Assembly: GCF_025685685.1 (NCBI RefSeq)
Contig: NZ_JAGSYH010000002.1
Coordinates: forward strand, 792,768 to 856,767
Length of the DNA: 64,000 bases
Source of the DNA: Acidicapsa dinghuensis
GTDB lineage: Bacteria; Acidobacteriota; Terriglobia; Terriglobales; Acidobacteriaceae
Direction: 5' to 3'
Of the stretch, positions 7,811 through 17,626 are shown one piece after another. Positions within the stretch are counted from its first letter, which is position 1; the number at the start of each line of letters is the position of its first letter. The notes under the pieces are model-generated. The model was not told the origin of the DNA, did not search any database, and saw nothing but the letters and a program-made list of their open reading frames with translations. The translations under genes were made by a program, and so were the position numbers.

Positions 7811-9553
7811 ATGCGTCTCCACCGTTGTGCTGCACTTGTCGCCGCTGTTGCCGTTCTGCCCACACTATTCGCGCAGAAAACGCCGGTCCCTCTCAATGAG
7901 AGCAAGGGATTTGCGGGCCTGAACGAAGCCTCGTTGCGTGCTGATCTGAGGTATATCGCCTCTGACAAGCTGGCGGGCCGCATGAGCCTGCAGGCTGGCG
8001 ATGATGCCGCGATCCAGTGGATTGCGGATCAATTTGCGAGGGCAGGCTTGAATCCCGCGGCGACAGGCCCGGACGGCAAGTCGAGCTATCTGCAGAGCTT
8101 TGAGCTGATTGAATATCGGCCTGACAGAGACGAATCGAGCATTGAGATTTCGCGGAAGTATCCTGCCGGTACATGGATGCCGATTGAATGGAAGGCTCCG
8201 AACGCTATTGGCGCCTACAAACAACAGGTGGATATCAAGGATGCGCCGGTGGTGTTCGCCGGGTATGGCATTACTGCGCCCGAGCTGGGATATGACGACT
8301 ATAAGGGCATCGATGCGAAGGGGAAGATTGTCTTCGTTTTCGATCATGAGCCGCAGGAAGACGATCCACACTCGATTTTTAACGGCACTGGCAATACACG
8401 TTATGCCACAACGCGCGTGAAGCTGCTGAATGCGCAGGCTCATGGGGCGGTTGCTCTGATGGTGGTTGCCGAGCCAAACCGCAAGCACCCCACCAACGCG
8501 GAGCGTGCGGCACGCATTGGGGGCAGGTCCAATCAGTCCCCGCCTATACCGAGTCAGGCAATTGCGGACGATGAACTGTACATTCCAGCCATTGTGATTC
8601 GCGATGAGGTTGCTGTGCAACTTTTCTCGACATCGGGAAAAACGGGAAGTGCATTGCAGGCGGCGATTGACAAAAATTTGAAGCCGCAGAGCATGGACCT
8701 GCCGGAGACGAAGATGTCGATTCATCTGCGCAATACCATTTCGCGGCGAGGCATGACGAGCAACGTAGCCGGCATATTAGAGGGCAGCGATCCGACGCTG
8801 AAGGCGGAGACGATTTTGATCACGGCGCATCACGATCACAATGGAGAGACGCCGTGCCCTGAAGGCGAGGGCGGAGTGGACGAACACGGCAACGCTACGC
8901 CTGCTGGCCCAGGATGCATGTACATATTTCACGGTGCGGACGATAACGGGTCGGGGACGGTAGGTGTGGTGAATCTGGCAAGGGCCTTTGCCGCAAATGG
9001 TTTGCGGCCGAAGCGGTCGATTCTGTTTGTCGTGTTTGCCTCAGAAGAACGTGGCTTACTTGGCGCCTACTGGATGTCAGCGCATCCGTTGCGTCCGCTG
9101 ACGACTACGCGTGCGCAGATTAACTTTGACATGATTGGCCGCGATGAGAAACCAAGTCCGCAGACCGATGGGGCTATCGAAATTCCAGCAGACACCACCA
9201 ATCGGCTGAACCTCATTGGGGCGCTTTACTCGCCGGACTACGACCGCGTCGTGAAGCAGGAGAATGAACACATTGGCCTGACGCTTGATGACCGCTTCGA
9301 TCACGAGAATGCGCTCAATGTTTTCTTTCGCTCGGATCAGTTTCCGTTTGTATTGCACAATGTTCCGGCGTTCTGGTGGTTTACCGGGTTTCACCCCGAT
9401 TATCACCACATTACCGATACGGTGGAGAAGATCGACTATGCGAAGATGAACCGAATTCTGCAGCTTGCGTATTTAAGTGCGTGGCGGTTTGCGGACGATG
9501 CGCGCACGCCAAAATTTGTGGAGAATCCGATGCCAGCTGGGGCACGGCGTTGA
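7811..9553 (+). CDS. Secreted M28 family zinc aminopeptidase with PA domain
   Basis: A 580-residue exported peptidase. The ATG at 7811 gives a clean signal peptide ending at LFAQK; an upstream GTG at 7775 would add residues before it. A PA (protease-associated) insert lies roughly at residues 130-270. Then come the co-catalytic zinc ligands of M28: HHDHN, GADDNGSGT, SEERGLLG, NFDMIGRD and the final histidine in DYHHITDT. The metal set is complete, so it should be active. It probably trims peptides in the periplasm or outside the cell. It is monocistronic and the CAU tRNA gene follows at 58 bp. Confidence 0.92.
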   Translation: MRLHRCAALVAAVAVLPTLFAQKTPVPLNESKGFAGLNEASLRADLRYIASDKLAGRMSLQAGDDAAIQWIADQFARAGLNPAATGPDGKSSYLQSFELIEYRPDRDESSIEISRKYPAGTWMPIEWKAPNAIGAYKQQVDIKDAPVVFAGYGITAPELGYDDYKGIDAKGKIVFVFDHEPQEDDPHSIFNGTGNTRYATTRVKLLNAQAHGAVALMVVAEPNRKHPTNAERAARIGGRSNQSPPIPSQAIADDELYIPAIVIRDEVAVQLFSTSGKTGSALQAAIDKNLKPQSMDLPETKMSIHLRNTISRRGMTSNVAGILEGSDPTLKAETILITAHHDHNGETPCPEGEGGVDEHGNATPAGPGCMYIFHGADDNGSGTVGVVNLARAFAANGLRPKRSILFVVFASEERGLLGAYWMSAHPLRPLTTTRAQINFDMIGRDEKPSPQTDGAIEIPADTTNRLNLIGALYSPDYDRVVKQENEHIGLTLDDRFDHENALNVFFRSDQFPFVLHNVPAFWWFTGFHPDYHHITDTVEKIDYAKMNRILQLAYLSAWRFADDARTPKFVENPMPAGARR

Positions 9554-9611
9554 GAGCTTAGGTTGGGAATGGGTGCTGGGTCGCGAACTTCGATACACTG
9601 GAGAGAGAAAC

Positions 9612-9688
<77 letters not shown>

Positions 9689-9696
9689 GGTTTACG

Positions 9697-9750
9697 CACA
9701 ACAAGAAAGGCCCGGATACGCTGATTCGCGTACGGGCCTTTCTTGTTGTG
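9697..9750. terminator. Long bidirectional terminator hairpin
   Basis: Arms 9697-9714 and 9733-9750 are perfectly complementary over 18 bp, extended by TACG/CGTA (9717-9720 with 9729-9732). The GC core AGGCCCG/CGGGCCT is bordered by A-rich and T-rich outer parts on both strands. It lies between the tRNA and the convergent GH92 gene and would stop transcription from both sides. Confidence 0.85.
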
Positions 9751-9762
9751 GCTGATCTGAGT

Positions 9763-12105
9763 CTATGGCTGCTCGTCGCCCAGGGAAGGCGGTGCGTCGT
9801 TTGCGGCTGATCCCCAGGACTCGTTGGGAGATGCGCCGAGGACGAAGCTGATGGATCCGCCGTTGCTGATGCTATGGAAGTCGATCCAGTTGTGCGTGTT
9901 GTTTGCTCCGTTGAGTTTCACACTCTGGATGTAGGGTGTGCTTTCAGGGTTAGGAGTGGCCTCGATGGTGAAGGTCTTGCCCTTATAAGGCGCCTGCAGG
10001 TGGATGACGACCTTAGTGAAGACGGGGCTGGTCAGCTCGTAGGCGAGACTCGCGGGATCGACCGAGTAGAAACCCATCATGCTCATGGCTGCCCAGGAGG
10101 ACATTTCGCCGCAGTCATCGTTGCCGGGGATGCCGTCTGGGGTATCGGGATAGTCTTCCCTGAGTACACGGCGCACGACACGCTGCGTCTCCCACGGCTT
10201 GCCTGAGAAGTTAAATTCGAAGGGTGCTTCGAGATCCGTTTCGTTGTAGGGGTTGTAGTATTGGCCGTACCAGCCGGGGGTTTTGTAATTGAAGAATTCG
10301 GTGAGGCGCTTGTTGAAGAGATCCTCGCCGACGGCGTTCACCAGCCATTTCAGATCAGCCGGAGCGAACCACTGATAATGCCAGCCGGAGCCTTCGATAA
10401 AGCCGTGACCGTCCTGCGCGGGATCGAATGGCTCAACCCACTTTCCGTCGGCATTGCGCGGGCGGAAGTAGCGGTCTTCTGTGTCGAATAGGTTGCGGTG
10501 AAAGAGGGCGCGTTCGTAGAGTTTTTTCGCGTCATCCGTCTTGCCGAGCGCTTTCGCGAGCCTGTAGAGCGAGGCATAGGCGATTGTGTCCTCTTGTAAC
10601 TGAGAGACTGAGCCGTAGTCGACTTTATCGTTGGGAACATAGTGGACGTTGTTGATCCAGTCCATTCCGAGCTGGCCCTGATAGAACTTGCCTGCGGGCG
10701 CGGCTTCGGTAGCGTCCTTCCACATGCCTTCCCACGCGGTATTGATATCGAAGTCATGCAAGCCGTCGAGATATGCGGTGCTGACGATGACGGAGAGCGG
10801 GCTGCCGGCCATGACGTTGGTGTAGGCATTGATCTGAGGCCAGCGATCGATCCAGCCGCCCTGCCGGTACATGAGGGCTACGGATTCAGCCATGTCTTCG
10901 GTACGCTTTGGCTCAAGCAGGGCAACGAGAGGCATCTGGCTTCGATAGATATCCCAGCCCGAGAAATTGCCGTAGAGCAGGTGGCCCGGTTTGACCTGGT
11001 GGATGGCGTGGTCGAAGCCAATGTAACGGCCATCAACATCGCTCAGGATATTTGGCATGAGCAGGCTGTGATAGAGAGCGGTGTAGAAGACGCGCTCATC
11101 GGTTTCTGTTCCGCCGGAAACGTCAATGACGCTCAGGGCCTCGTTCCATGCGGCCTCGGTGCTGTGGTGAATCTGATCGAAGGTCTTGCCGGTGGCTTCG
11201 GTTTTGAGGTTGTTCTTTGCGCCTGCGAGATCGACGTAAGAGATACCGATTTGCGCGGTTACGATTTGCGGTTGCGCAGAGGAGGGCCATGTTGCATAGG
11301 CGCCGACCCACTGATCTTGATTTGTCTGCGTGATAGAGCGGGTGCCTGCGGCTGGTGCGGCTGCTCCTCCCTTAAGAGTGCCGTTCCAGGTACCGAACTG
11401 GCTGAAGGCTCGGTCGAAGTGAATGATGAAGTAAGTTTTGTAGGTCTGCTTGACGTCGCAGAATGCTTCGTTTTCAACGTAGCCTTCGATGTCGCGACCG
11501 CCCACGATGCGCGCCTCGGCGGCCGTGGTGTGATTGAGCGTGTGGCTGATGGGAAGCAGGAAGTTAGCAGGCTGACCGGCGGGATAAGTGAAGCGCACCA
11601 TGCCGGTGCGTTCTGTCGCTGTTAGCTCAGCGTTGACGCCTGAACGGTCGAGACGGACCTGAAAGTAGCCGGGCGAGGCTGACTCCTGATTGTGCGAATA
11701 GGGCGACTGGAACTCGGACTCCTGCGTGGCGACTGCGCCGGTGGTCGGCATCATGAAGACTTCGCCTTCATTGGGACATCCCACGCCGCTCATGTGGGTC
11801 ATGCTGAAGCCCTTGATCGTCATCTGGTCATAGTGGTAGCCGAGGCCGTGATCTTCCGTGTCAGGGCTGAGCTGCACCATCCCGAAAGGCGCGACCGGAC
11901 CTGGGTAGAGATTTTCGGTGTCTCCCGGTCCTTTTCCTGTTCCGATGAAGGAATTGACCTTGCGCGCGAGGGTTGCTTCGCTGGCGGTTTTACCGGCGAA
12001 GGCGCTGGCAGTTGTTCCATTGATGGCGAGAGAGACCAAGACCAGTGAAACGACGCCTATCCGGCTCGTGGAAGAGAGTTGCAGGAAGGGAGATCGGACG
12101 GACAT
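9763..12105 (-). CDS. GH92 family alpha-mannosidase, secreted
   Basis: A 780-residue enzyme predicted to release mannose from alpha-mannosides outside the cytoplasm. The ATG at 12105 follows AGGAG and gives a signal peptide ending near ASAFAG; a longer frame upstream lacks this. GH92 features in order: FIGTGKGPGD and PFGMVQLSPD in the N-terminal beta domain, SGWDIYRSQMPL, EGSGWHYQW, and the catalytic and calcium-site region GNDDCGEMSSW. All conserved acidic residues appear present. Linkage specificity cannot be told. It stands alone, with the hairpin at 9697-9750 as its terminator. Confidence 0.93.
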   Translation of the reverse strand: MSVRSPFLQLSSTSRIGVVSLVLVSLAINGTTASAFAGKTASEATLARKVNSFIGTGKGPGDTENLYPGPVAPFGMVQLSPDTEDHGLGYHYDQMTIKGFSMTHMSGVGCPNEGEVFMMPTTGAVATQESEFQSPYSHNQESASPGYFQVRLDRSGVNAELTATERTGMVRFTYPAGQPANFLLPISHTLNHTTAAEARIVGGRDIEGYVENEAFCDVKQTYKTYFIIHFDRAFSQFGTWNGTLKGGAAAPAAGTRSITQTNQDQWVGAYATWPSSAQPQIVTAQIGISYVDLAGAKNNLKTEATGKTFDQIHHSTEAAWNEALSVIDVSGGTETDERVFYTALYHSLLMPNILSDVDGRYIGFDHAIHQVKPGHLLYGNFSGWDIYRSQMPLVALLEPKRTEDMAESVALMYRQGGWIDRWPQINAYTNVMAGSPLSVIVSTAYLDGLHDFDINTAWEGMWKDATEAAPAGKFYQGQLGMDWINNVHYVPNDKVDYGSVSQLQEDTIAYASLYRLAKALGKTDDAKKLYERALFHRNLFDTEDRYFRPRNADGKWVEPFDPAQDGHGFIEGSGWHYQWFAPADLKWLVNAVGEDLFNKRLTEFFNYKTPGWYGQYYNPYNETDLEAPFEFNFSGKPWETQRVVRRVLREDYPDTPDGIPGNDDCGEMSSWAAMSMMGFYSVDPASLAYELTSPVFTKVVIHLQAPYKGKTFTIEATPNPESTPYIQSVKLNGANNTHNWIDFHSISNGGSISFVLGASPNESWGSAANDAPPSLGDEQP

Positions 12106-12252
12106 ATGCTGCTCCTGACTGAGTTTGTAGCCGTTGCGCGAGGCAGAACAGAAGGCGGAGCGGAAGTGGCCTGCGGCGGTTCGCAACAATGGTATCGTTT
12201 CCACCGCTGTTCTGGATAGGGACGTTACACTGCAGTTTGCGTAAGATCAATC

Positions 12253-13452
12253 GTGGCGCAGAGCTTGCCTGAAACCATCGATTTCTACGCATACGAGGAG
12301 ACATTGACTGAACAGCGCGCAGAGATAGCCGTTGTAGGAGCAGGAATACTGGGCCTGGCGCATGCGTATCTGGCCGCGAAGGCTGGCAAGCGCGTCGTGG
12401 TGCTTGAAAAGAGCCCCCGCGTGACTGGGGCATCGATTCGCAACTTTGGCATGATCTGGCCGATTGGGCAGCCTGCAGGAGAGATGCTTTCGCTGGCCCT
12501 GCACAGCCGCGAGCTTTGGATGGAGATTTTGCGCGAAGCTGGACTGCCGTTTCGCGAGACGGGTTCGCTGCACCTGACGTATCGAAGCGATGAGGCGCAC
12601 GTAGCGCAAGAATTTGCCGCGGTTGCGCCGGGGCTTGGCTATCGCTGTGCGTGGCTTGACGCCGCAGGAGTGTTGGAGCGATCAGGAGCTGTGCGGTCCG
12701 AGGGGCTGCTCGGTGGACTTTGGAGTGATACTGAGTTCACTGTCGATCCGCGGCAAATCATTGCTTCACTGCCACTATTTCTTGAGGAGCGCTACGGGGT
12801 GCGGTTCGTCTTCGGCACGCTCGTGCGCGAGATTACGCTGCCGGAGATTCACACGAGCCGTGGCATCTGGCATGCTGACGCAGCGGTAGTGTGCAGCGGC
12901 GATGATTTTCAGAGTCTGTATCCGCAGGAGTTTGCCGCGAGCGGGTTGACGCGCTGCAAGCTGCAGATGATGCGCACCGTGCCGCAGCCTAATGGATGGC
13001 AACTTGGACCATCGCTGGCTGCGGGGTTGACGCTGCGGTTTTATCCCGCATTTCAGGTATGTCAGTCGCTGCCGGCTCTGGCACGGCGCATTGGCGAAGA
13101 GACGCCTGAGCTTGACCGTTGGGGGATTCATGCGCTGGTTTCGCAGACGGCGGATGGTGCGCTGACGCTTGGCGATTCGCATGAGTATGGGCTTGACGTG
13201 GATATCTTCAACAAGCAGGTGATCGACGACTTGATTCTCGATTACACGCGGGGATTTTTGCGTGCGCCTGATCTAACGATTACGGAACGATGGCATGGCG
13301 TGTATGCGAAGCATCCGGAGAAGGCGGTGGTGACGATGACGCCTGCCCCTGGGGTGCGGATTGTTGTTTCGCCGGGAGGGTCGGGTATGACGTTGTCATT
13401 CGGTATGGCGGCGCAGTCGATGGCCGCGATGGGGGTTACGTATGACGCCTGA
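12253..13452 (+). CDS. FAD-dependent oxidoreductase of the aminophosphonate-linked TIGR03364 type (PbfC-like)
   Basis: A 399-residue flavoprotein of the D-amino acid oxidase/DAO fold, with the ADP-binding motif VVGAGILGLAHA near residues 26-37 and VVVLEK at the end of the second strand. Its length, the ASIRNFGMIWP segment and its place match the TIGR03364 family that occurs next to phosphonoacetaldehyde hydrolases. Known members oxidise 2-aminoethylphosphonate or N-methyl derivatives to phosphonoacetaldehyde. The last 11 bases overlap the phnX-like gene, so the two are translationally coupled. The start is uncertain: GTG at 12253, or TTG at 12304, which has GAGGAG just ahead and begins nearer the domain. 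Confidence 0.85.
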   Translation: MAQSLPETIDFYAYEETLTEQRAEIAVVGAGILGLAHAYLAAKAGKRVVVLEKSPRVTGASIRNFGMIWPIGQPAGEMLSLALHSRELWMEILREAGLPFRETGSLHLTYRSDEAHVAQEFAAVAPGLGYRCAWLDAAGVLERSGAVRSEGLLGGLWSDTEFTVDPRQIIASLPLFLEERYGVRFVFGTLVREITLPEIHTSRGIWHADAAVVCSGDDFQSLYPQEFAASGLTRCKLQMMRTVPQPNGWQLGPSLAAGLTLRFYPAFQVCQSLPALARRIGEETPELDRWGIHALVSQTADGALTLGDSHEYGLDVDIFNKQVIDDLILDYTRGFLRAPDLTITERWHGVYAKHPEKAVVTMTPAPGVRIVVSPGGSGMTLSFGMAAQSMAAMGVTYDA

Positions 13453-14263
13453 GAGCAAGCCACTCATTCCGATGGTGGTTCTGGACTGGGCCGGTACGGT
13501 GGTCGATCACGGCAGCGTTGCGCCGGTAAAGGCGCTTGAAGACATCTTCGCCGCCGAAGGCATCGATGCTCCGCACTCACTGGTGCGCAAGTACATGGGA
13601 TTGGCAAAGCGCGATCATGTGGAGGCGCTATTGTGGGAGCCCGAGATTGCCGCGCAGGTGGCGCATCTGCACGCGCGACGTGTCACGGAAGAGGATGTCG
13701 ACCGGCTCTACGCACAGTTTGAGCCGCAGATGATGGCTTTGCTTCCGGGCTATGCCGAGGTGATCACTGGAGCCGCGGAGGTTGTCGAAGAGCTTCGCTC
13801 GCGGGGGATTCGCCTTGGCGGCACGACCGGCTACACGCGGCCGATGCTGGATGAGTTGATGCAGCTTGCGGCGAAGCAGGGGTATCGTACCGATGCCTCG
13901 TTATGTCCGGAAGATGTGGGCGCGGGGAGGCCGCATCCGTGGATGTGTTATCGGCTGGCAATTGATCTGCGCGTGTATCCGCTGTCGCGATGTGTGAAGG
14001 TGGGCGATACGCCGTCAGATATTGAAGAAGGTCGTAATGCAGGCATGTGGACAATTGGGTTGACGCGCAGTGGCAACGCGGTGGGGCTGACGGAGACAGA
14101 GTGGAAGGCACTTGATGCCCCGGAGCAGAAGCGGTTGCTTGCCGATGCTGAGAAGGAACTTAGGGGCGCAGGTGCGCATCTTATGGCTGAGTCAGTTGCG
14201 CACATTTTGCCGGTACTGGGCGAGATTGAGGAACGTATTCGGACTGGTGAATTGCCGCTATAA
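13442..14263 (+). CDS. phnX: Phosphonoacetaldehyde hydrolase (phosphonatase)
   Basis: A 273-residue HAD-superfamily enzyme that cleaves phosphonoacetaldehyde to acetaldehyde and phosphate. The nucleophile is Asp15 in VVLDWAGT and the Schiff-base lysine is Lys56 in YMGLAKRDH. HAD motif II is in GGTTGYTRPM and the Mg-binding acidic loop in VKVGDTPSDIEEG. RPHPWMCYR is typical of PhnX. The start overlaps the end of the FAD oxidoreductase by 11 bases. Together they form a two-step route to phosphate that does not need the transaminase PhnW, which is absent here, as is any phosphonate transporter. Confidence 0.93.
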   Translation: MTPESKPLIPMVVLDWAGTVVDHGSVAPVKALEDIFAAEGIDAPHSLVRKYMGLAKRDHVEALLWEPEIAAQVAHLHARRVTEEDVDRLYAQFEPQMMALLPGYAEVITGAAEVVEELRSRGIRLGGTTGYTRPMLDELMQLAAKQGYRTDASLCPEDVGAGRPHPWMCYRLAIDLRVYPLSRCVKVGDTPSDIEEGRNAGMWTIGLTRSGNAVGLTETEWKALDAPEQKRLLADAEKELRGAGAHLMAESVAHILPVLGEIEERIRTGELPL

Positions 14264-14316
14264 CTGCTCCGCTGGAGCGAGACATGCCGCAGCGGCTACA
14301 CTTCCATCGAGGGCTT

Positions 14317-14997
14317 ATGAGTCAGGACGGAGAGAAGCGCAAAGTTGCTGTTCGTGCGGCGGGACTGGTGCAGGACGGCATGGCTGTGGGCATCGGCACC
14401 GGTTCTACATCGCGCATGTTCATTGAAGAGCTTGGCGCGCGCGTGAAGCGCGAAGGGCTGCGTATTCGCTGCGTTGCATCATCCAATGCGAGCCATGAGC
14501 TGGGAGCATCGCTGGGACTCGAAGTGGTGACGCTGAACGAGTTGCCGGAGCTCGATATCTACATCGATGGCGCGGATGAAGTTGGTCCGGGGCTGGCGCT
14601 GATCAAGGGTGGTGGTGGTGCGCTGCTGCGAGAAAAGATTGTTGCGAGCGCGGCGACACGTTTTGTTGTGATTGTGGATTCGTCGAAGGTTGTGCCGCAA
14701 CTCGGTAAGTTTCCGCTGCCTGTGGAAGTGATCAAGATGGCGAAACCGCTGGTGGAGGGGAAGCTGACGAAGTTGGGTTACAACCCAGTGCAGCGCAAGC
14801 ATGTGGGTGGATCTGACTACCTGACGGATGAGAACAACTTCATTCTGGATTGCCACTGCGACACGATTCCCGATCCGGTGAAGACGGCTGCGGAGATCCG
14901 AGCGATTGTTGGTGTGGTGGAGCATGGGCTGTTTCTGCACATGGGGTCGCTGGCTCTGGTGGCGACGCCAGAGGGTGTGCGCGAACTCAACCCATAG
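14317..14997 (+). CDS. rpiA: Ribose-5-phosphate isomerase A
   Basis: A 226-residue enzyme interconverting ribose 5-phosphate and ribulose 5-phosphate. Signature segments are GIGTGSTSRMFIEEL, DIYIDGADEV and KGGGGALLREKI, the last holding the catalytic Glu/Lys region. The ATG at 14317 follows GAGGG; the earlier ATG at 14284 would add 11 unrelated residues. It lies 53 bp after phnX on the same strand and could be cotranscribed, though no functional link is obvious. It is convergent with the yjbQ gene 8 bp away. Confidence 0.95.
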   Translation: MSQDGEKRKVAVRAAGLVQDGMAVGIGTGSTSRMFIEELGARVKREGLRIRCVASSNASHELGASLGLEVVTLNELPELDIYIDGADEVGPGLALIKGGGGALLREKIVASAATRFVVIVDSSKVVPQLGKFPLPVEVIKMAKPLVEGKLTKLGYNPVQRKHVGGSDYLTDENNFILDCHCDTIPDPVKTAAEIRAIVGVVEHGLFLHMGSLALVATPEGVRELNP

Positions 14998-15005
14998 ATG
15001 CGTAA

Positions 15006-15422
15006 CTATGCGACGCCAAGCACTTTCACGATGACTCTCTTGCGGCGTTGACCGTCGAACTCGGCGTAGAAGACGCGCTGCCATGTTCCGAGATCTAGTT
15101 TGCCGTTGGTGATGGGCAGCGTTGTCTCGTGGTGCAGCAGCAGCGCTTTCAGATGCGCGTCGGCGTTGTCTTCGCCGGTCTGATGATGCCTGTATTCCGG
15201 CCGCTCGGGGGCCAGCTCTTCGAGCCATTTGCCGATGTCTTCAATGAGGCCGCTTTCGAGATCATTCACGTAGATTGCTGCAGTGATGTGCATGGGCGAG
15301 ACGAAGCAGAGACCGTCTTTGATGCCGCTGCGGCGCACGATCTGCTCCACCTGATCGGTAATGTGCACCATCTCTTTGCGCTTCTTTGTTTCAAAAACCA
15401 GGTATTCGGTGTGTGCTTTCAT
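15006..15422 (-). CDS. YjbQ family protein (UPF0047; secondary thiamine-phosphate synthase type)
   Basis: A 138-residue protein of the UPF0047 fold. Conserved parts are [18 protein letters not shown], the [18 protein letters not shown] segment with its likely metal-binding histidines, and [13 protein letters not shown]. Some members show weak thiamine-phosphate synthase activity, but the physiological role is not settled. I chose the ATG at 15422, preceded by GGAGAG at good spacing; in-frame starts at 15437 and 15464 are possible and the latter would overlap the upstream gene. It is 23 bp downstream of the GH31 gene and probably in its transcript. Confidence 0.88.
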   Translation of the reverse strand: MKAHTEYLVFETKKRKEMVHITDQVEQIVRRSGIKDGLCFVSPMHITAAIYVNDLESGLIEDIGKWLEELAPERPEYRHHQTGEDNADAHLKALLLHHETTLPITNGKLDLGTWQRVFYAEFDGQRRKRVIVKVLGVA

Positions 15423-15445
15423 TTGGCCGCTCTCCATGTCAGCTT

Positions 15446-17584
15446 TTACTCGAAATGCTTCCATTCCGTTACGGAGTAGTCCGACTTGGAGTACGCGCTA
15501 CCGGATTGTTCGATTAGTCCCGAGCCGTCACTCCACTTAAGCATGAGATGGTTTATACCAGCATGCCACTCAAATGACTTCGCGCCATCTCCGTAGACGC
15601 GCACGATCAGCTTGTTGCGCTCTGGTGCGCCTGTATGAGGACCCACTGCGGCCCATGGCATGACGCTGCCGCTCGCGATGTAGACTGGAATATGTTCACG
15701 CGTATGTGGCACTGTAAACTCGCGCGAACTGACGATCTCGCCGGTCCAAAAATCATGCCATTTCCCTTCGGGCAACACGATCTTACGCTCGGCTTCGCCG
15801 GCAAAGAGTGGAGCGACGATGATGCGGTCACCCATCCAGTACTCGTCATCGACATCACGCAGGCTGTTATCTCCAGCATCTTCGAGTGCGAGCGCTCGAA
15901 ACGGCGGCGTGCCATCCTCGGCATAGCGTGCAAAGGCGGCTTTCAGATAGGGCACGAGCGACATGCGCCAGCCAATGATCTCCCGGCATCGTGCTTCGAG
16001 CGCTTCCCAATCGGGCAACAGCTCTCCGGCATTGTTTTTCTTCCGGTCAAGCTGCTTCCATGGAGGCGACTGGATGTACCAGCCGTTGACCATGGCCAGT
16101 GGCGAGAAGATTACGCTTTGCAATCTTCGGATCAGGTCTTCTTCGCTGGAAGCGTCGCGGACCTCGGGGCACCATAGCAGCCCGCTGAATCCTGAGTTGA
16201 CCAGCGCGCGAATGAAATCACGATGCTGATAGAGATCGCTGTACAACACGAAGGGATACGGCGCAGCTAACGCGCCACTGGATCGTACAAGATTGTAGGT
16301 TGGCTGTCTGCGCTTGAGAAACTGATCCCAGATGGCGCGTTGATAGCCGAGTCCGAAGAGATTATGCATCTGCTCGCCATCGACACCGGAAGGAAATCGG
16401 CTGTGCTCCGGGAAAGACCATCCGCCGGTGTAGTCGGAGTTGTCGCACTCATCGAGCTTGAAGCCGCTGATGCCGAGATCGATCAATGCGTTGCCGTGAT
16501 AGTCGCCAAAAACTGTGCGTGCAGGCGCACCGACGAGGTCCGGCACCAGGCCGCCCCATACACCATAGTCGCCCGCGTGAGGCTCAAGTGGTGCGAAGAC
16601 CGGCGATGCTGGATGGGTGAAAGCGTGCTCCCAGAGATTGACTTTGTAATCAAGCTGCGTCGCTGCGTCGACAAAAGCTTTTGGATCGGAGAAGCGCGAC
16701 GGTTCCCACACAAAGGTGCAGGAGTACGCGTGCGTCTGCCAGCCCGGTTCCAGGCCCAGTACGTCGCAGGGGATGTTGCGATCGCGAAACTCCTGCGCCA
16801 GTGCAAGCGCACTCTTTGTGGTACTGTGCGCGTCGGCGCGGTACCAGAAACCCAATCCCCACTCGGGAGGCACTACGCCGCCGCCTGAAAAGATGTTGTA
16901 GCGCCGCACTGCATCGAGTGTCGTTGGACCCGCGAAGAGATACACATCCACGCCTTTCGCTCGCGGCACTTCAATGGTGATGGCTGCTTGTTCGGTTGCG
17001 GTATCGCTCTGCGTGTAATTTGGATCGAGACTGGCACGAGCGGTGGAGGCCTCAGGCTGGCTGGGCTTATGTCTTACGTCTCCAAAGTAGAAAGTGGCGT
17101 AGCGTGCGGTGTCTACAAATATGCCGATGCCGTTTGTGGTCACGAAAAACGGAACCGGAGCATGCGTGTCCCCTGTATCTCCGCGAGGATCGGCGTTGAC
17201 GCGCACTGTTTTCTTTTTGCCGCGCTGAGCGAAGGAGAGCAATTGCAGTCCGAGGCCATAAATCTCCTCCTCGGGCTGCAAAGGCAGTTGCAGCAAGCAT
17301 CCGCGCTCTGTTTGCTGTGCTTCGATGGCAGATATAGGCGGCATTGCAACAGCAGGTAGGTGCGCAAAAGCAGACTCAAGAGGTGGCACCGCTCTTACAG
17401 TCACTGGAGTGATACGTTCCGGCTCTCCAATTCGAGCCCGCCAGACACCGGGAAATACCTGCGTCCACGCGGCGTGACTCTTCTTTTCGCCCACAGGGGG
17501 CTGAGCATAGGTTAGCGACGATGCTGCTGCAGCCGCTCCCGTCGCGGCCAGTCCTCTGGCAAGGTCACGCCGTGAAATCTTCAC
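15446..17584 (-). CDS. GH31 family alpha-glycosidase, Tat-exported
   Basis: A 712-residue glycosidase (alpha-glucosidase or alpha-xylosidase type). It starts at a GTG preceded by AAGGATAGGA and opens with a twin-arginine signal (SRRDLARGL, residues 4-12) and an Ala-rich stretch. Domains in order: N-terminal beta sandwich, a (beta/alpha)8 barrel from about residue 235 ([13 protein letters not shown]), the nucleophile Asp378 in [10 protein letters not shown], then the [17 protein letters not shown] region near the acid/base, and C-terminal beta domains. The nucleophile motif departs from the usual GFKxDxGE form, so specificity may be unusual. yjbQ follows closely. Confidence 0.9.
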   Translation of the reverse strand: MKISRRDLARGLAATGAAAAASSLTYAQPPVGEKKSHAAWTQVFPGVWRARIGEPERITPVTVRAVPPLESAFAHLPAVAMPPISAIEAQQTERGCLLQLPLQPEEEIYGLGLQLLSFAQRGKKKTVRVNADPRGDTGDTHAPVPFFVTTNGIGIFVDTARYATFYFGDVRHKPSQPEASTARASLDPNYTQSDTATEQAAITIEVPRAKGVDVYLFAGPTTLDAVRRYNIFSGGGVVPPEWGLGFWYRADAHSTTKSALALAQEFRDRNIPCDVLGLEPGWQTHAYSCTFVWEPSRFSDPKAFVDAATQLDYKVNLWEHAFTHPASPVFAPLEPHAGDYGVWGGLVPDLVGAPARTVFGDYHGNALIDLGISGFKLDECDNSDYTGGWSFPEHSRFPSGVDGEQMHNLFGLGYQRAIWDQFLKRRQPTYNLVRSSGALAAPYPFVLYSDLYQHRDFIRALVNSGFSGLLWCPEVRDASSEEDLIRRLQSVIFSPLAMVNGWYIQSPPWKQLDRKKNNAGELLPDWEALEARCREIIGWRMSLVPYLKAAFARYAEDGTPPFRALALEDAGDNSLRDVDDEYWMGDRIIVAPLFAGEAERKIVLPEGKWHDFWTGEIVSSREFTVPHTREHIPVYIASGSVMPWAAVGPHTGAPERNKLIVRVYGDGAKSFEWHAGINHLMLKWSDGSGLIEQSGSAYSKSDYSVTEWKHFE

Positions 17585-17626
17585 GCATCCTATCCTTTTC
17601 TTCTTGAAGTCGATTCAATTTGCTTT

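Noticed and set aside
10642..11625. Plus-strand open frame of 327 codons opposite the GH92 gene
   Set aside because: No signal, motif or ribosome site; the GH92 reading on the minus strand has full domain support.
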